The notes: a model not told the origin generated them from the letters alone. Shown: positions 8,250 to 16,029, numbered from the stretch's first letter. The stretch: DNA of 64,000 nt from Streptomyces brasiliensis (GCF_014647875.1 NZ_BMQA01000031.1:31127-95126); one strand, 5' to 3'. Numbers and translations are program-made.

Positions 8250-8416
8250 CGTCACGGTGGGAGATGACGTCCGTCGTGCTGTGCACCTGGAGTCCGACGC
8301 AGCCGGAGGCGAGCCGGCGGCCGTCCAGATCGTCGGCCCCGCGGACTCCTTCGGCTTCCAGGTGCTCGCCGGGGGAGGGCCTCGGTGCGGGCGCCTGGAT
8401 GTATCACTGCCACGTC
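8250..8416 (+). pseudogene. Relic of a multicopper oxidase / small laccase C-terminal domain (frameshifted, truncated)
   Basis: One frame encodes GPADSFGFQVLAG; a +1 shift at the G-run 8371-8375 continues as EGLGAGAWMYHCHV. Joined, they read as the T1-copper region of a two-domain laccase (HCH motif), after which homology stops: no SDMGM-type continuation, no upstream domain. It lies between the LigD-polymerase gene and a DUF1579-like gene. From memory the small-laccase gene of S. coelicolor occupies an equivalent place, so this is probably a decayed ancestral gene. Confidence 0.7.
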
Positions 8417-8497
8417 CGGAGAACGCCACCGATGAGTTCCCGCGCTCGCCGCAGTCTGTGTCCACCGGAGGAGCACCTCGGAGTGGAGGGATGGATC

Positions 8498-8968
8498 GTG
8501 TCCGAGAAGAGAGCAGAGGCGCTGGAGCGCCTGGACGTCTTCGTCGGGGAGTGGGCCCTGGAGGTCCCCGACCAGCCGGCGCCGCCCGACGCAGGCGAGG
8601 ACGTCCCAGTGGCGCGCAGCTGGTTCGAGTGGACCCTGGACGGGCAGTTCCTGGTGCAGCGCAGCGAGGTCAAGGTCCCCGGTGCGCCCGACGGCCTGAT
8701 GATCGTCAGTGCCGATCCGGAGACCGGTGCGTACACACAGCACTACTACGACTCCCGCGGTGTCGTCCGCCTGTACGCGATGAGCTTCGACGGCCGGGTG
8801 TGGACCCTCACCCGGGAGGCGCCCGATTTCACGCCCCTGGACTTCGGTCAGCGCTTCACCGGCACGCTCAGCGAGGACGGGAACACCGTCACGGGCGCCT
8901 GGGAGAGCCGCCGCCCCGGCGGCGACTGGCAGCACGACTTCGCCCTCGACTACCGGAGGCTGGGCTGA
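8498..8968 (+). CDS. DUF1579-like lipocalin-fold protein, function unknown
   Basis: Soluble 156-aa protein with a repeated beta-strand pattern (WFEWTLDGQFLVQRSEV; HYYDSRGVVRLYAMSFDGRVWTL; DFGQRFTGTLSEDGNTVTGAWE) like small beta-barrel proteins of the DUF1579/lipocalin-like type. GTG at 8498 is chosen because GGAGGGAT-like sequence precedes it and because the upstream frame is the laccase relic. Its stop is followed after one base by the next ATG at 8970, so the two genes are coupled. No catalytic residues can be named. Confidence 0.8.
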   Translation: MSEKRAEALERLDVFVGEWALEVPDQPAPPDAGEDVPVARSWFEWTLDGQFLVQRSEVKVPGAPDGLMIVSADPETGAYTQHYYDSRGVVRLYAMSFDGRVWTLTREAPDFTPLDFGQRFTGTLSEDGNTVTGAWESRRPGGDWQHDFALDYRRLG

Positions 8969-8969
8969 G

Positions 8970-9443
8970 ATGAGCACCGGCAGCGGGGCGGCGCGTACCG
9001 TACAGGAGATCATCGAGGCGAACTGCTATCTGGTCCTGTCCACCGCCGACTCGACGGGACGGCCATGGGGTTCGCCCGTCTACTTCGCGCATATCGACTT
9101 CACCGAGTTCTACCGGCTCTCCTCGCTCGAGGTCACGCATTCCCGCAACATCGCGATACGGCCCGAGGTGGGCATCGTGGTCTTCGACTCACAGGCGGCG
9201 GTGGGCGCCGGGCAGGGTGTCTATATGCCCGCCACCGCGAACCTGCTGGAACCCGGCGCCGGCACCGACCGGGCCATCGCGGCCTTCTCCCGCCGGTCGA
9301 CAGCGCATGGCTATCGGGCGTGGACCAGCGAGGACGTCGAACCCGGCGCGGAATTGCGACTCTACCGAGCCATCGCCGCATCGCACTCGATCCTCGCCAA
9401 GGACGGCCGGCCCGACCACCGGATTCCCGTGCCTCTCGGCTAA
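8970..9443 (+). CDS. Pyridoxamine 5'-phosphate oxidase-family (FMN-binding split barrel) protein
   Basis: Small split-barrel protein (157 aa): IIEANCYLVLSTADSTGRPWGSPVYFA is the typical first part, followed by SSLEVTHSRNIAIRPEVGIVVFD. Such proteins bind FMN, F420 or haem; the substrate cannot be predicted. It follows the DUF1579-like gene with a 1-bp gap. The stop codon TAA (9441-9443) consists of the first three bases of the 19-bp inverted repeat of the adjacent element, so the natural C-terminus may have been replaced by the insertion. Confidence 0.82.
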   Translation: MSTGSGAARTVQEIIEANCYLVLSTADSTGRPWGSPVYFAHIDFTEFYRLSSLEVTHSRNIAIRPEVGIVVFDSQAAVGAGQGVYMPATANLLEPGAGTDRAIAAFSRRSTAHGYRAWTSEDVEPGAELRLYRAIAASHSILAKDGRPDHRIPVPLG

Positions 9444-9731
9444 GAGTCATCACGTAATTGCGGAAGTGCCCGATGGCCGGACGACGGCCGTGGGATCTCT
9501 CCGGGGCTGCAGGAGGCTCCGTCGAGTCAAGCGCGATGCCACGGCACACCTTCGGGCTGCCGGCCGCGGCAGCTGCTCCACCTGCGGTGACAGCAGCCTC
9601 TGCCCGGCACATCCGACAGGGAAGCAGCGCAACCCCGGATGAGACCCGACCCGCGACCACGCGGCACAAGGCCCGCGCCGGAGCGTTCTGCCCAACCATC
9701 GGACGTCACGTGAATTACGTGATGACTCTTA
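9441..9731. mobile_element. 291-bp MITE-like element with perfect 19-bp terminal inverted repeats
   Basis: TAAGAGTCATCACGTAATT at 9441-9459 is matched perfectly by its reverse complement at 9713-9731. If the outermost TA is a target duplication, the TIR is 17 bp and the element 287 bp. No convincing coding frame lies inside. A transposase 3' fragment abuts the right end, and its open frame runs into the right repeat. It is therefore either a non-autonomous element or two ends of IS copies. Confidence 0.75.
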
Positions 9732-9870
9732 AGGCCGTTTCGTCCAGCCCCCATCGCCCCATCGGGGCGGGCCGGAGGAGGATGCCGGCGATGTGGAGTC
9801 CGGCCAGGTGGACGGCCGTGGCCTGCTCGTAGCGGGTGGCCATGCCGCGCCGCTGCCTGAGGCAACGTTT
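9732..9870 (-). pseudogene. IS5-type transposase, C-terminal remnant
   Basis: The minus strand encodes RQRRGMATRYEQATAVHLAGLHIAG, the last helices of many Streptomyces IS5/IS4-like transposases (NRLKQWRG.ATRYDK-type tails). The frame then passes into the neighbouring inverted repeat and stops at 9715. No DDE catalytic domain is present upstream (9870-10005), so the gene is inactive. A part of an IS lost by deletion, or a sequence into which the 291-bp element jumped. Confidence 0.7.
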
Positions 9871-10005
9871 CGGGCCGCCGGTGGGGCACTCACGGGCCCG
9901 GCCGCACACTGATGCGCATGCGCCGGGGCGGCGCACGACTCGGGCCGCTCGCCTCGCTCCCCGCCAGGGAGCAGCATGGAGGTGAGCCACGAAGGGAGGC
10001 CCACC

Positions 10006-10179
10006 ATGAAGACCGGAGCCTCGGACTACGACGGTCTGTACTCGCACACGCCCTCCCAGGCCGAGGGCGAGCGCGAGGAGCAGCCCGGACGTACGGCCGT
10101 GGAGGAGCACCCGGACGTCCCCAGGACGGAGCCGTCCCAGGCTGAGGGTGAGCGAACGGACGACATCGGTCCCGAGTGA
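10006..10179 (+). CDS. Small acidic protein with a duplicated PSQAEGER motif
   Basis: 57-aa, highly charged, apparently disordered ORF. ATG at 10006 is preceded by GGGAGG at good spacing. PSQAEGER occurs twice, at about residues 16-23 and 43-50 and the C-terminus is DDIGPE. Such short SQAEGER-containing ORFs are, as far as I recall, common in Streptomyces without known function. It is flanked by the IS scar and a LacI gene. Confidence 0.6.
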   Translation: MKTGASDYDGLYSHTPSQAEGEREEQPGRTAVEEHPDVPRTEPSQAEGERTDDIGPE

Positions 10180-10375
10180 CCCGCGTAACCTGCCGTGACC
10201 GACGACCGTGGAGCGCGGCGTGCGGCGCCCAGTCCCGCCCGCTGAACGCCGCGCCCACGCCCGCGGCCGGTCGATCCGTCGGCTCGGGCGCCTCAACGGC
10301 CGTACGGCGACGCCCTCATCAGGTGTTCGACCCGGCGTTATCCTGATCGGCAACCGCCGGATGAGGAGTCCCGAA

Positions 10376-11416
10376 GTGACCGAGACAGCGCCGCGTCCCA
10401 CGCTGGAGGCCGTGGCCGCGCGGGCCGGGGTGTCGCGGGCCACCGTGTCGCGTGTCGTCAACGGCGGGGAGGGGGTCAGGGAGATCCTCGTCGAGCGCGT
10501 CCGGCGGGCGGTCGAGGAACTGGGGTACGTCCCCAACCAGGCGGCCCGCAGCCTCGTGACGAAGCGGCACGACGCGGTCGCCGTCGTCATCGCCGAACCG
10601 GAGACCCGCGTCTTCACCGACCCCTTCTTCGCACTCCAACTCCGAGGCATCAGCAAGGAATTGACGGCGCACGACAACCAGCTCGTCCTGCTGCTGACCG
10701 AGGGCCGCGCCGACCACGCGCGGGTGGCCCGCTATCTCGCCGGTGGCCATGTCGACGGCGCGCTCGTCTTCTCCCTGCATCTCGACGACCCGCTGCCCGG
10801 GCTCATCCAGGGCGCCGGTGTGCCCACCGTCTTCGGGGGCCGGCCGGACTGGAAGGACGGCACCCCGGTGTACGTGGACAGCGACAACCGGGGCGGGGCC
10901 CGCGAGGCCGTACGGCATCTCGTCGCGCTCGGCCGGACCCGGATCGCGCACATCACCGGCGCCCTCGACCAGACCTCCGCGGTGGACCGGCTCGACGGAT
11001 ACCGGGACGTCATGCGGGACGTGGACCCGCGGCTCATCGTGGAGAGCGACTTCACCCCGGCCGGCGGTGAACGGGCCATGCGGGAACTGCTCGAGCGCTG
11101 CCCGGACGTGGACGCCGTGTTCGCCGCGAACGACCTCACCGCCGTCGGTGCGCTGGGCGTGCTGCGCGAGAGCGGGCGGCGGGTGCCCGAGGACGTGGCC
11201 GTGATCGGCTTCGACGACATGCTGCTCGTCGCGGAGCGCAGCGACCCGCCCCTGACGACGGTCCGCCAGGACATCGAGGACATGGGCCGGCTGATGGCCC
11301 GCCTGCTGCTGCGCGGCCCCGACTCCCTCGGCCGCGACCGGAACGACGAGAACCCGGCGGGCGCGTCGGCCGGTGTCATCCTGCCGACGACGCTGGTCCG
11401 ACGCGCCTCCGCCTAG
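10376..11416 (+). CDS. LacI-family transcriptional regulator
   Basis: LacI/GalR repressor of 346 aa. HTH at residues ~8-30 (TLEAVAARAGVSRATVSRVVNG) with hinge helix (NQAARSLVTKR), then the periplasmic-binding-protein fold (VAVVIAEPETRVFTDPFF; HITGALDQTSAVDRLDGYRD; DVAVIGFDD) and C-terminal PPLTTVRQDIEDMG. GTG 10376 is preferred over upstream starts because GAGGAG lies about 8 bp before it. No transporter or sugar gene is adjacent, so the effector and regulon are unknown. Confidence 0.9.
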   Translation: MTETAPRPTLEAVAARAGVSRATVSRVVNGGEGVREILVERVRRAVEELGYVPNQAARSLVTKRHDAVAVVIAEPETRVFTDPFFALQLRGISKELTAHDNQLVLLLTEGRADHARVARYLAGGHVDGALVFSLHLDDPLPGLIQGAGVPTVFGGRPDWKDGTPVYVDSDNRGGAREAVRHLVALGRTRIAHITGALDQTSAVDRLDGYRDVMRDVDPRLIVESDFTPAGGERAMRELLERCPDVDAVFAANDLTAVGALGVLRESGRRVPEDVAVIGFDDMLLVAERSDPPLTTVRQDIEDMGRLMARLLLRGPDSLGRDRNDENPAGASAGVILPTTLVRRASA

Positions 11417-11441
11417 TCCCGCCGGCTACGCCTGCCGCCGC

Positions 11442-12230
11442 TCATTCCTGCGGGGGCGTGCTCCTGATCACCGCGAAGCGGGCGCCGTACGGGTCGTCCA
11501 GCCGGGCGATGCGGCCCACCCCGTCCACGCTCGTGGGGGGCATCCGGAGCGTGCCGCCCAGTTCCTCGGCCTTGGCGGCGACCGCGTCCGTGTCCTCCAC
11601 CTCGAAGTACGGCAGCCAGTGCGCACTCGCCGCCTCCGCCGGGTCGGCGGAGAGCGGGACGATGCCGCCGAACATGTCGTCATCGCCGCCGTCGGCCGGA
11701 TTGATCGAGGTGTAGGTGCCACCGGGGAAGGGCACGGCCGAGGTTTCCAGGCCGAGCGTGCGGTGGTAGAAGGCGGCGGCCGCCGCCTCGTCCGGCGTGT
11801 ACAGCTCGACCCAGCACAGCGAGCCCGGCTCGCCGGCGACGTCGATGCCCTTCATCTGCGCCGGCTGCCAGATCCCGAACGGCACGCCGGCCTGGTCGGC
11901 GAGGACGGCCATGTGGCCCTGCCCCATCACGTCCATGGGCTGGACGAGCACGCTGCCGTGCGCCTGCTCGGCGGCCTTGGCCGTGGCCTGCGCGTCGTCG
12001 CTCTGGAAGTACACCGTCCAGGACGGCGGACCCATCTCGGCGGTGGTCTGCATAGCGCCGGCGACGGTCCGGCCGTCCAGCTGGAAAAAGCCGTAGCCCC
12101 CGGCATCGGGGCCCGCGGACTGGAACCGCCAGCCGAAGAGCGAGCTGTAGAAGGAGGTGGCGCCGTCGATGTCCGACGTGGAGACGTCGATCCAGTTCGG
12201 AGCGCCGTTGACGAAACGGGTGGTGAGCAT
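11442..12230 (-). CDS. Two-domain VOC (glyoxalase/bleomycin-resistance-like) protein
   Basis: 262 aa, two tandem VOC modules: residues ~5-125 (GAPNWIDVSTSDIDGATSFYSSLFGW) and ~130-255 (GSLCWVELYTPDEAAAAAFYHRTLGL). Resembles the CFP30B-like group of uncharacterised actinobacterial VOC proteins; metal-dependent activity is not predictable. ATG at 12230 is preceded by GAGGAGGG; the open frame extending upstream is not part of the gene. It is convergent with the LacI gene, whose stop is 25 bp away. Confidence 0.87.
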   Translation of the reverse strand: MLTTRFVNGAPNWIDVSTSDIDGATSFYSSLFGWRFQSAGPDAGGYGFFQLDGRTVAGAMQTTAEMGPPSWTVYFQSDDAQATAKAAEQAHGSVLVQPMDVMGQGHMAVLADQAGVPFGIWQPAQMKGIDVAGEPGSLCWVELYTPDEAAAAAFYHRTLGLETSAVPFPGGTYTSINPADGGDDDMFGGIVPLSADPAEAASAHWLPYFEVEDTDAVAAKAEELGGTLRMPPTSVDGVGRIARLDDPYGARFAVIRSTPPQE

Positions 12231-12510
12231 GGCCGCCCTCCTCGGAAGGGGTCGGAAGGGTCCCGTTCTTTGCACTGCAGAGTCTGGCACCGCCCACTGA
12301 CAATCGCTGTTGCGACGCCACCGCACGCCGGACGGACCGCGTCGGTCACCCTGGGCGACTGCCCATATTCCCCTTGTTTTCCCACGGCCCCGCGCGCCGC
12401 CGTGCGCCGCGGGGTCCGGGCGGAGCATCATCGGGGCGGCCGGAGGCCTGGGCGACGGCGTTGACCGGACGTTGATCGAACGTTTTTCGCCGCTCGGCAC
12501 GATCCTGGTC

Positions 12511-12783
12511 ATGCACATCGAAACGATCGCCTCGCTCGACCTCGCCTGGCAGGAGGGGGCGTTGTGCGCGCAGACCGGGGCGGACTTCTTCTTCCCCGAG
12601 CCCGGCAGCTCCGTACGGGAGGCCAAGCGGATCTGCGGCCTGTGCCCCATCCGCTCGGCCTGCCTGGAGTTCGCGCTGGACAACGACGAGCGCTTCGGCG
12701 TCTGGGGCGGCCTGTCCGAGAAGGAACGACTGGCGCTCAGGCGCACCACGAACTCACTCCGCGTCCCGTTCCGGGCGCCGTAA
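12511..12783 (+). CDS. WhiB-like (Wbl) iron-sulfur regulator
   Basis: 90-aa Wbl protein. Four cysteines (Cys19, Cys42, Cys45, Cys51) match the C-x22-C-x2-C-x5-C pattern for a [4Fe-4S] cluster, followed by the GVWGG turn (about residues 63-67) and a basic C-terminal segment (ERLALRRTTNSLRVP). Wbl proteins act with region 4 of the principal sigma factor. Which Streptomyces paralogue this is cannot be decided. The ~280 bp upstream, shared with the divergent VOC gene, holds both promoters. Two tRNA genes follow within 50 bp. Confidence 0.92.
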   Translation: MHIETIASLDLAWQEGALCAQTGADFFFPEPGSSVREAKRICGLCPIRSACLEFALDNDERFGVWGGLSEKERLALRRTTNSLRVPFRAP

Positions 12784-12830
12784 ATCCGTGGGGCCTTCCC
12801 GGTGCGCCCGGTTAGGATCCGGGGGCGCGT

Positions 12831-12902
12831 CCGGACGTAGCGCAGCGGCAGGCGCATCGCCATGGCATGGCGACCACGCCGGTTCGAATCCGGCCGTCCG
12901 GA
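12831..12902 (+). tRNA. Unusual tRNA-Ala(GGC)
   Basis: Folds into a complete cloverleaf: 7-bp acceptor CCGGACG/CGTCCGG, T8A9, 4-bp D stem GCGC/GCGC, 5-bp anticodon stem TCGCC/GGCGA with loop ATGGCAT (anticodon GGC at 12864-12866, A32-T38 as in tRNA-Ala), 4-nt variable region, T arm GCCGG-TTCGAAT-CCGGC, discriminator A. CCA is not encoded. Position 3-70 is G-C, not the G-U pair normally required by alanyl-tRNA synthetase, so its charging identity is uncertain. Confidence 0.75.
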
Positions 12903-12914
12903 CGCGCGTCGTAC

Positions 12915-12986
12915 GGTCCCGTAGCGCAGAGGCAGCCGCGCCGCCTTCTCAAGGTGGAGACGCCGGTTCGAATCCGGCCGGGACCA
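12915..12986 (+). tRNA. Unusual tRNA-Glu(CTC)
   Basis: Second cloverleaf 12 bp after the first: acceptor GGTCCCG/CGGGACC, TA, D stem with one C-C mismatch (GCGC/CCGC), anticodon stem CCGCC/GGTGG with loop TTCTCAA (CTC at 12948-12950), T arm GCCGG-TTCGAAT-CCGGC, discriminator A, no encoded CCA. The anticodon arm resembles ordinary actinobacterial tRNA-Glu but the acceptor stem differs from what I expect. Its D loop ends in GGCAG, like that of its neighbour. Confidence 0.72.
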
Positions 12987-13013
12987 CGCAGGGCGGACGC
13001 GGGGCGGGGCGGG

Positions 13014-13711
13014 ATGGGCGAGGCGATCACGGAGGCGGAACTGGCCGCCTTCCGCCAGGCCGTGGGCAAGCTGCGGGCGCTGCCCGTCGACGACCCGGTG
13101 CGCCTGCGGGCCGAGCAGGTCGCCGTGTCCTTCGCGCGTGACGGCCGGCTGCGCCGCCGCAAGGCCCGGGGCGCCGAGATCTCGGCGGCCGATGCAGCGG
13201 TCATGGCCGCCACCGCGACGGGCGCCCCGCACCGGCGCGAGGACGCGCCCCTCGCCGTGCCCGGCGCCGCGGGGACCTTCCGCAGACCGCGCACCTGCTA
13301 CGTCTGCAAGTCGACCTATCGTCAGGTCGACTCCTTCTACCACCGGCTCTGCCCGGACTGCGCCGCCGACAACACGGCTCGCCGCGCCCTGAGCACCGAC
13401 CTGAGCGGGCGCCGGGCGCTGCTCACCGGCGGCCGGGTGAAGATCGGCTTCCAGCTGGCGCTCATGATGCTCCGGGACGGCGCCGAACTCCTCGCCACCT
13501 CCCGCTTCCCGCACGACACCCTGCGCCGCTTGCGGGCCGCCGAGGGCAGCGCCGGGTGGCTGGACCGGCTCACCGTCCTCGCCGTCGACCTGCGAGACCC
13601 GCGCCAGATGCTCGGCCTGTGCGAGGAACTGCGGGCGGAGGGACGGCCGTTGGACATCCTGGTCAACAACGCCGCCCAGACCGTACGGCGACCGCCCGAG
13701 TCGCTCGCCCG
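13014..13711 (+). pseudogene. Zinc-ribbon SDR oxidoreductase, 3' end lost
   Basis: Encodes an N-terminal acidic region, a Cys4 zinc ribbon (RTCYVCKSTY...LCPDCA at about residues 95-123), then the start of a Rossmann SDR domain (ALLTGGRVKIGFQLALMMLRDGA) up to DILVNNAAQTVRRPPE. Homology ends abruptly near 13705, before the SDR Tyr-x3-Lys catalytic pair, and the frame runs into DNA antisense to the next gene. Intact members have a full SDR domain. It starts 27 bp after the tRNA pair. Truncation is best explained by a deletion or insertion joining at about 13705-13715. Confidence 0.75.
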
Positions 13712-13712
13712 T

Positions 13713-14588
13713 TCAGGCGAGGGCGCCCGCGGCCAGCACGAGTTGCGGGACGTTTCCGTGGTGTCTGCCGACGAGTCGCGCCAGCACCGCCCACGCCTCC
13801 TCACGGTCGCCCAAGTGGTCGTGGACGCAGGGGCGGAGGGCTTCTGCGGCCTCCTGGACCCGGGCCGGGAACAGGACATGCCCCAGGGACAGGACCTGCA
13901 GGACGCTCGCTGCGGGGCCGTACGACGTCGCGTACTCGGCCGGTCCGTCGAGCACACCGGCCTGGCACAGGCGGTGGGTGAACTTGCGGTGCGAGCCGAA
14001 CTGCGTGCGCAGGGCGGGCGGGCAGTCCGGGCGTACGGCCAGGGCCCAGCGGGCGAAGCCGGGCAGCGGGCGCTCGTGGTCCGCCTCGGTGACCGTCCGC
14101 CAGTCGGAGCGGGTGAGGACCATGGACGCGGCACGGCGCGCCGCGCGCATCCCGCCGACGGCACGCAGGGCGCCGACGAGGCCGTGGTGGACGTAACTCG
14201 TGGGCACGACGGACTCCTGGTCCTTCAGCCTGTCGTCCACCGGTACGGCCTCCGTGCGGCCGGGACCGAACGGGACGCCGCGGGCGACCGCCCGGCGCAG
14301 CCCCGAGTCGGTCGGGATGTAGGGCCAGATCAGGGCGTTGAGTTCGGGGTCGTCCTGTTCCAGGACCCACAGCAGCACGGACGACGGCAACTCGCCCGAC
14401 CACATCCAGGGGCGCTGCAGCCGACGCCGGACCACACTGGGATGCTCGGGCCCGGGCAGGCCGATCCGCGCCCGGACCCGATCCGCGGTCTCGTCGCCGA
14501 CCAGACGGAGCAGAAAGCCGACGGCGTGCTCGGCGCCGCAGTGGTCACGCATGGCGGCATGATGCCCCACCCCACCGGCAGCACGCAC
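13713..14588 (-). CDS. Conserved-looking protein of unknown function, alpha-helical
   Basis: 291 aa (279 aa if the ATG at 14552 is used). Not recognised. The protein is rich in Leu/Arg/Trp with helical segments (HPSVVRRRLQRPWMWSGELPSS; SVVPTSYVHHGLVGALRAVGG; VLQVLSLGHVLFPARVQEAAEAL), no signal peptide and no membrane span, perhaps a HEAT-like helical repeat. Codon bias is that of a real gene. Its stop lies exactly where the SDR reading frame loses homology, so it appears to have arrived with, or been exposed by, that rearrangement. Confidence 0.65.
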   Translation of the reverse strand: MRAAGGVGHHAAMRDHCGAEHAVGFLLRLVGDETADRVRARIGLPGPEHPSVVRRRLQRPWMWSGELPSSVLLWVLEQDDPELNALIWPYIPTDSGLRRAVARGVPFGPGRTEAVPVDDRLKDQESVVPTSYVHHGLVGALRAVGGMRAARRAASMVLTRSDWRTVTEADHERPLPGFARWALAVRPDCPPALRTQFGSHRKFTHRLCQAGVLDGPAEYATSYGPAASVLQVLSLGHVLFPARVQEAAEALRPCVHDHLGDREEAWAVLARLVGRHHGNVPQLVLAAGALA

Positions 14589-14808
14589 CGACGAATCGGC
14601 GTGCCCCGGGCACCGTCGGTCAGACTCCGGGTGCCGCCGGCCGGGGCCACTGACGGTGGGTCGGGCCCGTGGGCCGTGAGTCAGCCCCCCCGGCGCCGGT
14701 CGGGCCCGGCGCGCGCCGCACGTCAGGTCCGTGAGCCGACGGTCGGACGCCGGGGCCGCATGTCAGCCCCGGGCCCGGCACCTTCAGCCCCAGGCCCGAT
14801 TCGCTCGT

Positions 14809-15783
14809 TCAGACCCCGGCCCGCGCCGCCATCCGCGCCTTGCGCGCCGCCAGCTTCTCGTCGAACTTCAGGGCCTCCGCGTCCAGTCCGCCCATGAACA
14901 GCCCGAGTTCCTCCTGGGCCCGGCGTCCCTCGGGGCCGAGGCCGTCGATCTCCATGATCTTCAGGAAGCGCAGCACGGGCTGGAGGACGTCGTCGTGGTG
15001 GATGCGCAGGTTGTAGACCTCGCCGATCGCCATCTGGGCGGCGGCACGCTCGAAGCCGGGGATGCCGTGCCCGGGCATGCGGAAGTTGACGACGACGTCG
15101 CGGACGGCCTGCATGGTCTCGTCGGCTGCGATCTCGAAGGCCGCCTTGAGGAGGTTGCGGTAGAAGACCATGTGGAGGTTCTCGTCGGTCGCGATGCGGG
15201 ACAGCATGCGGTCGCAGACCGGATCGCCGGACTGGTGCCCGGTGTTGCGGTGCGAGATCCGCGTCGCGAGCTCCTGGAAGGCGACGTAGGCGACCGAGTG
15301 CAGCATGGAGTGCCGGTTGTCGGACTCGAAGCCCTCGCTCATGTGGGACATGCGGAACTGCTCCAGCTTGTCCGGGTCCACCGCGCGCGAGGTGAGCAGG
15401 TAGTCGCGCATCACGATGCCGTGCCGGCCCTCCTCGGCCGTCCAGCGGTGCACCCAGGTGCCCCAGGCGCCGTCCCGGCCGAAGAGCGTGGCGATCTCGT
15501 GGTGGTAGCTGGGGAGGTTGTCCTCCGTCAGCAGGTTCACCACCAGGGCGGTGCGGCCGATCTCGGTGACCTTGGAGTGCTCCTTGTCCCAGGCCTCGCC
15601 GTCCTCGAAGTAGCCCGGGAAGTTACGGCCGTCGGTCCACGGGACGTACTCGTGCGGCATCCAGTCCTTGGCGACCTTCAGATGCCGGTTGAGTTCCTTC
15701 TCCACCACTTCCTCCAGCGCGTACAGCAGCCGCGCGTCGGTCCACACGGACGGGCTGTCGAGTTGGGGGGAGGCGATCGTCAC
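14809..15783 (-). CDS. Acyl-ACP desaturase (stearoyl-ACP delta-9 type, soluble di-iron)
   Basis: 324-aa ferritin-like desaturase introducing a double bond into acyl-ACP/acyl-CoA chains. Di-iron ligands are visible: TEDNLPSYHHE, WTAEEGRHG and ATDENLHM. GTG at 15783 is chosen because it has CTGGAG upstream and gives the family N-terminus; a longer upstream frame would cover the operator repeats. Expression is probably controlled by a regulator binding the three tandem palindromes at 15851-15900. The 220 bp downstream hold no gene, only GC-rich sequence with repeated TCAGCCC-like words. Confidence 0.92.
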   Translation of the reverse strand: MTIASPQLDSPSVWTDARLLYALEEVVEKELNRHLKVAKDWMPHEYVPWTDGRNFPGYFEDGEAWDKEHSKVTEIGRTALVVNLLTEDNLPSYHHEIATLFGRDGAWGTWVHRWTAEEGRHGIVMRDYLLTSRAVDPDKLEQFRMSHMSEGFESDNRHSMLHSVAYVAFQELATRISHRNTGHQSGDPVCDRMLSRIATDENLHMVFYRNLLKAAFEIAADETMQAVRDVVVNFRMPGHGIPGFERAAAQMAIGEVYNLRIHHDDVLQPVLRFLKIMEIDGLGPEGRRAQEELGLFMGGLDAEALKFDEKLAARKARMAARAGV

Positions 15784-15850
15784 GGGAACTCCAGGGGGGA
15801 CGACGAACAAAAGAAAAGGAACTCGGGGCTTACCGGCGAGCGGTGCCGGA

Positions 15851-15900
15851 AACCTACGTGATCGTAGGCTACGAATCCGTAGGTTACGAGACCGTAGGTT
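15851..15900. promoter_or_regulatory. Triple tandem palindromic operator upstream of the desaturase gene
   Basis: Three copies of TACG-N4-CGTA-type dyads at exact 15-bp spacing: CCTACGTGATCGTAGG (15853-15868, perfect), CTACGAATCCGTAG (15869-15882, perfect 5-4-5) and TTACGAGACCGTAG (15884-15897, one mismatch). The array is itself flanked by AACCTACG and CGTAGGTT. It lies 68-117 bp upstream of the desaturase start. The pattern suggests cooperative binding of a TetR-like dimer; the regulator is not identified. Confidence 0.7.
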
Positions 15901-15980
15901 AAGCGTGGCGTAAACCTCCCTGCTCAGACGGCGTGCGCATGATGAAAACGGACACGCCGAGTGGGCCAGGTATGCCAAGA

Positions 15981-16008
15981 GGCCCCGGGACGCGCAGGTC
16001 CCGGGGCC
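15981..16008. terminator. Hairpin downstream of the DDAH gene
   Basis: GGCCCCGGGAC-GCGCAG-GTCCCGGGGCC forms an 11-bp perfect stem with a 6-nt loop, 21 bp beyond the stop of the minus-strand DDAH gene. No T-run, as is usual for Streptomyces terminators. Confidence 0.7.
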
Positions 16009-16029
16009 GACGCCGAAAGGATCAGCGGG

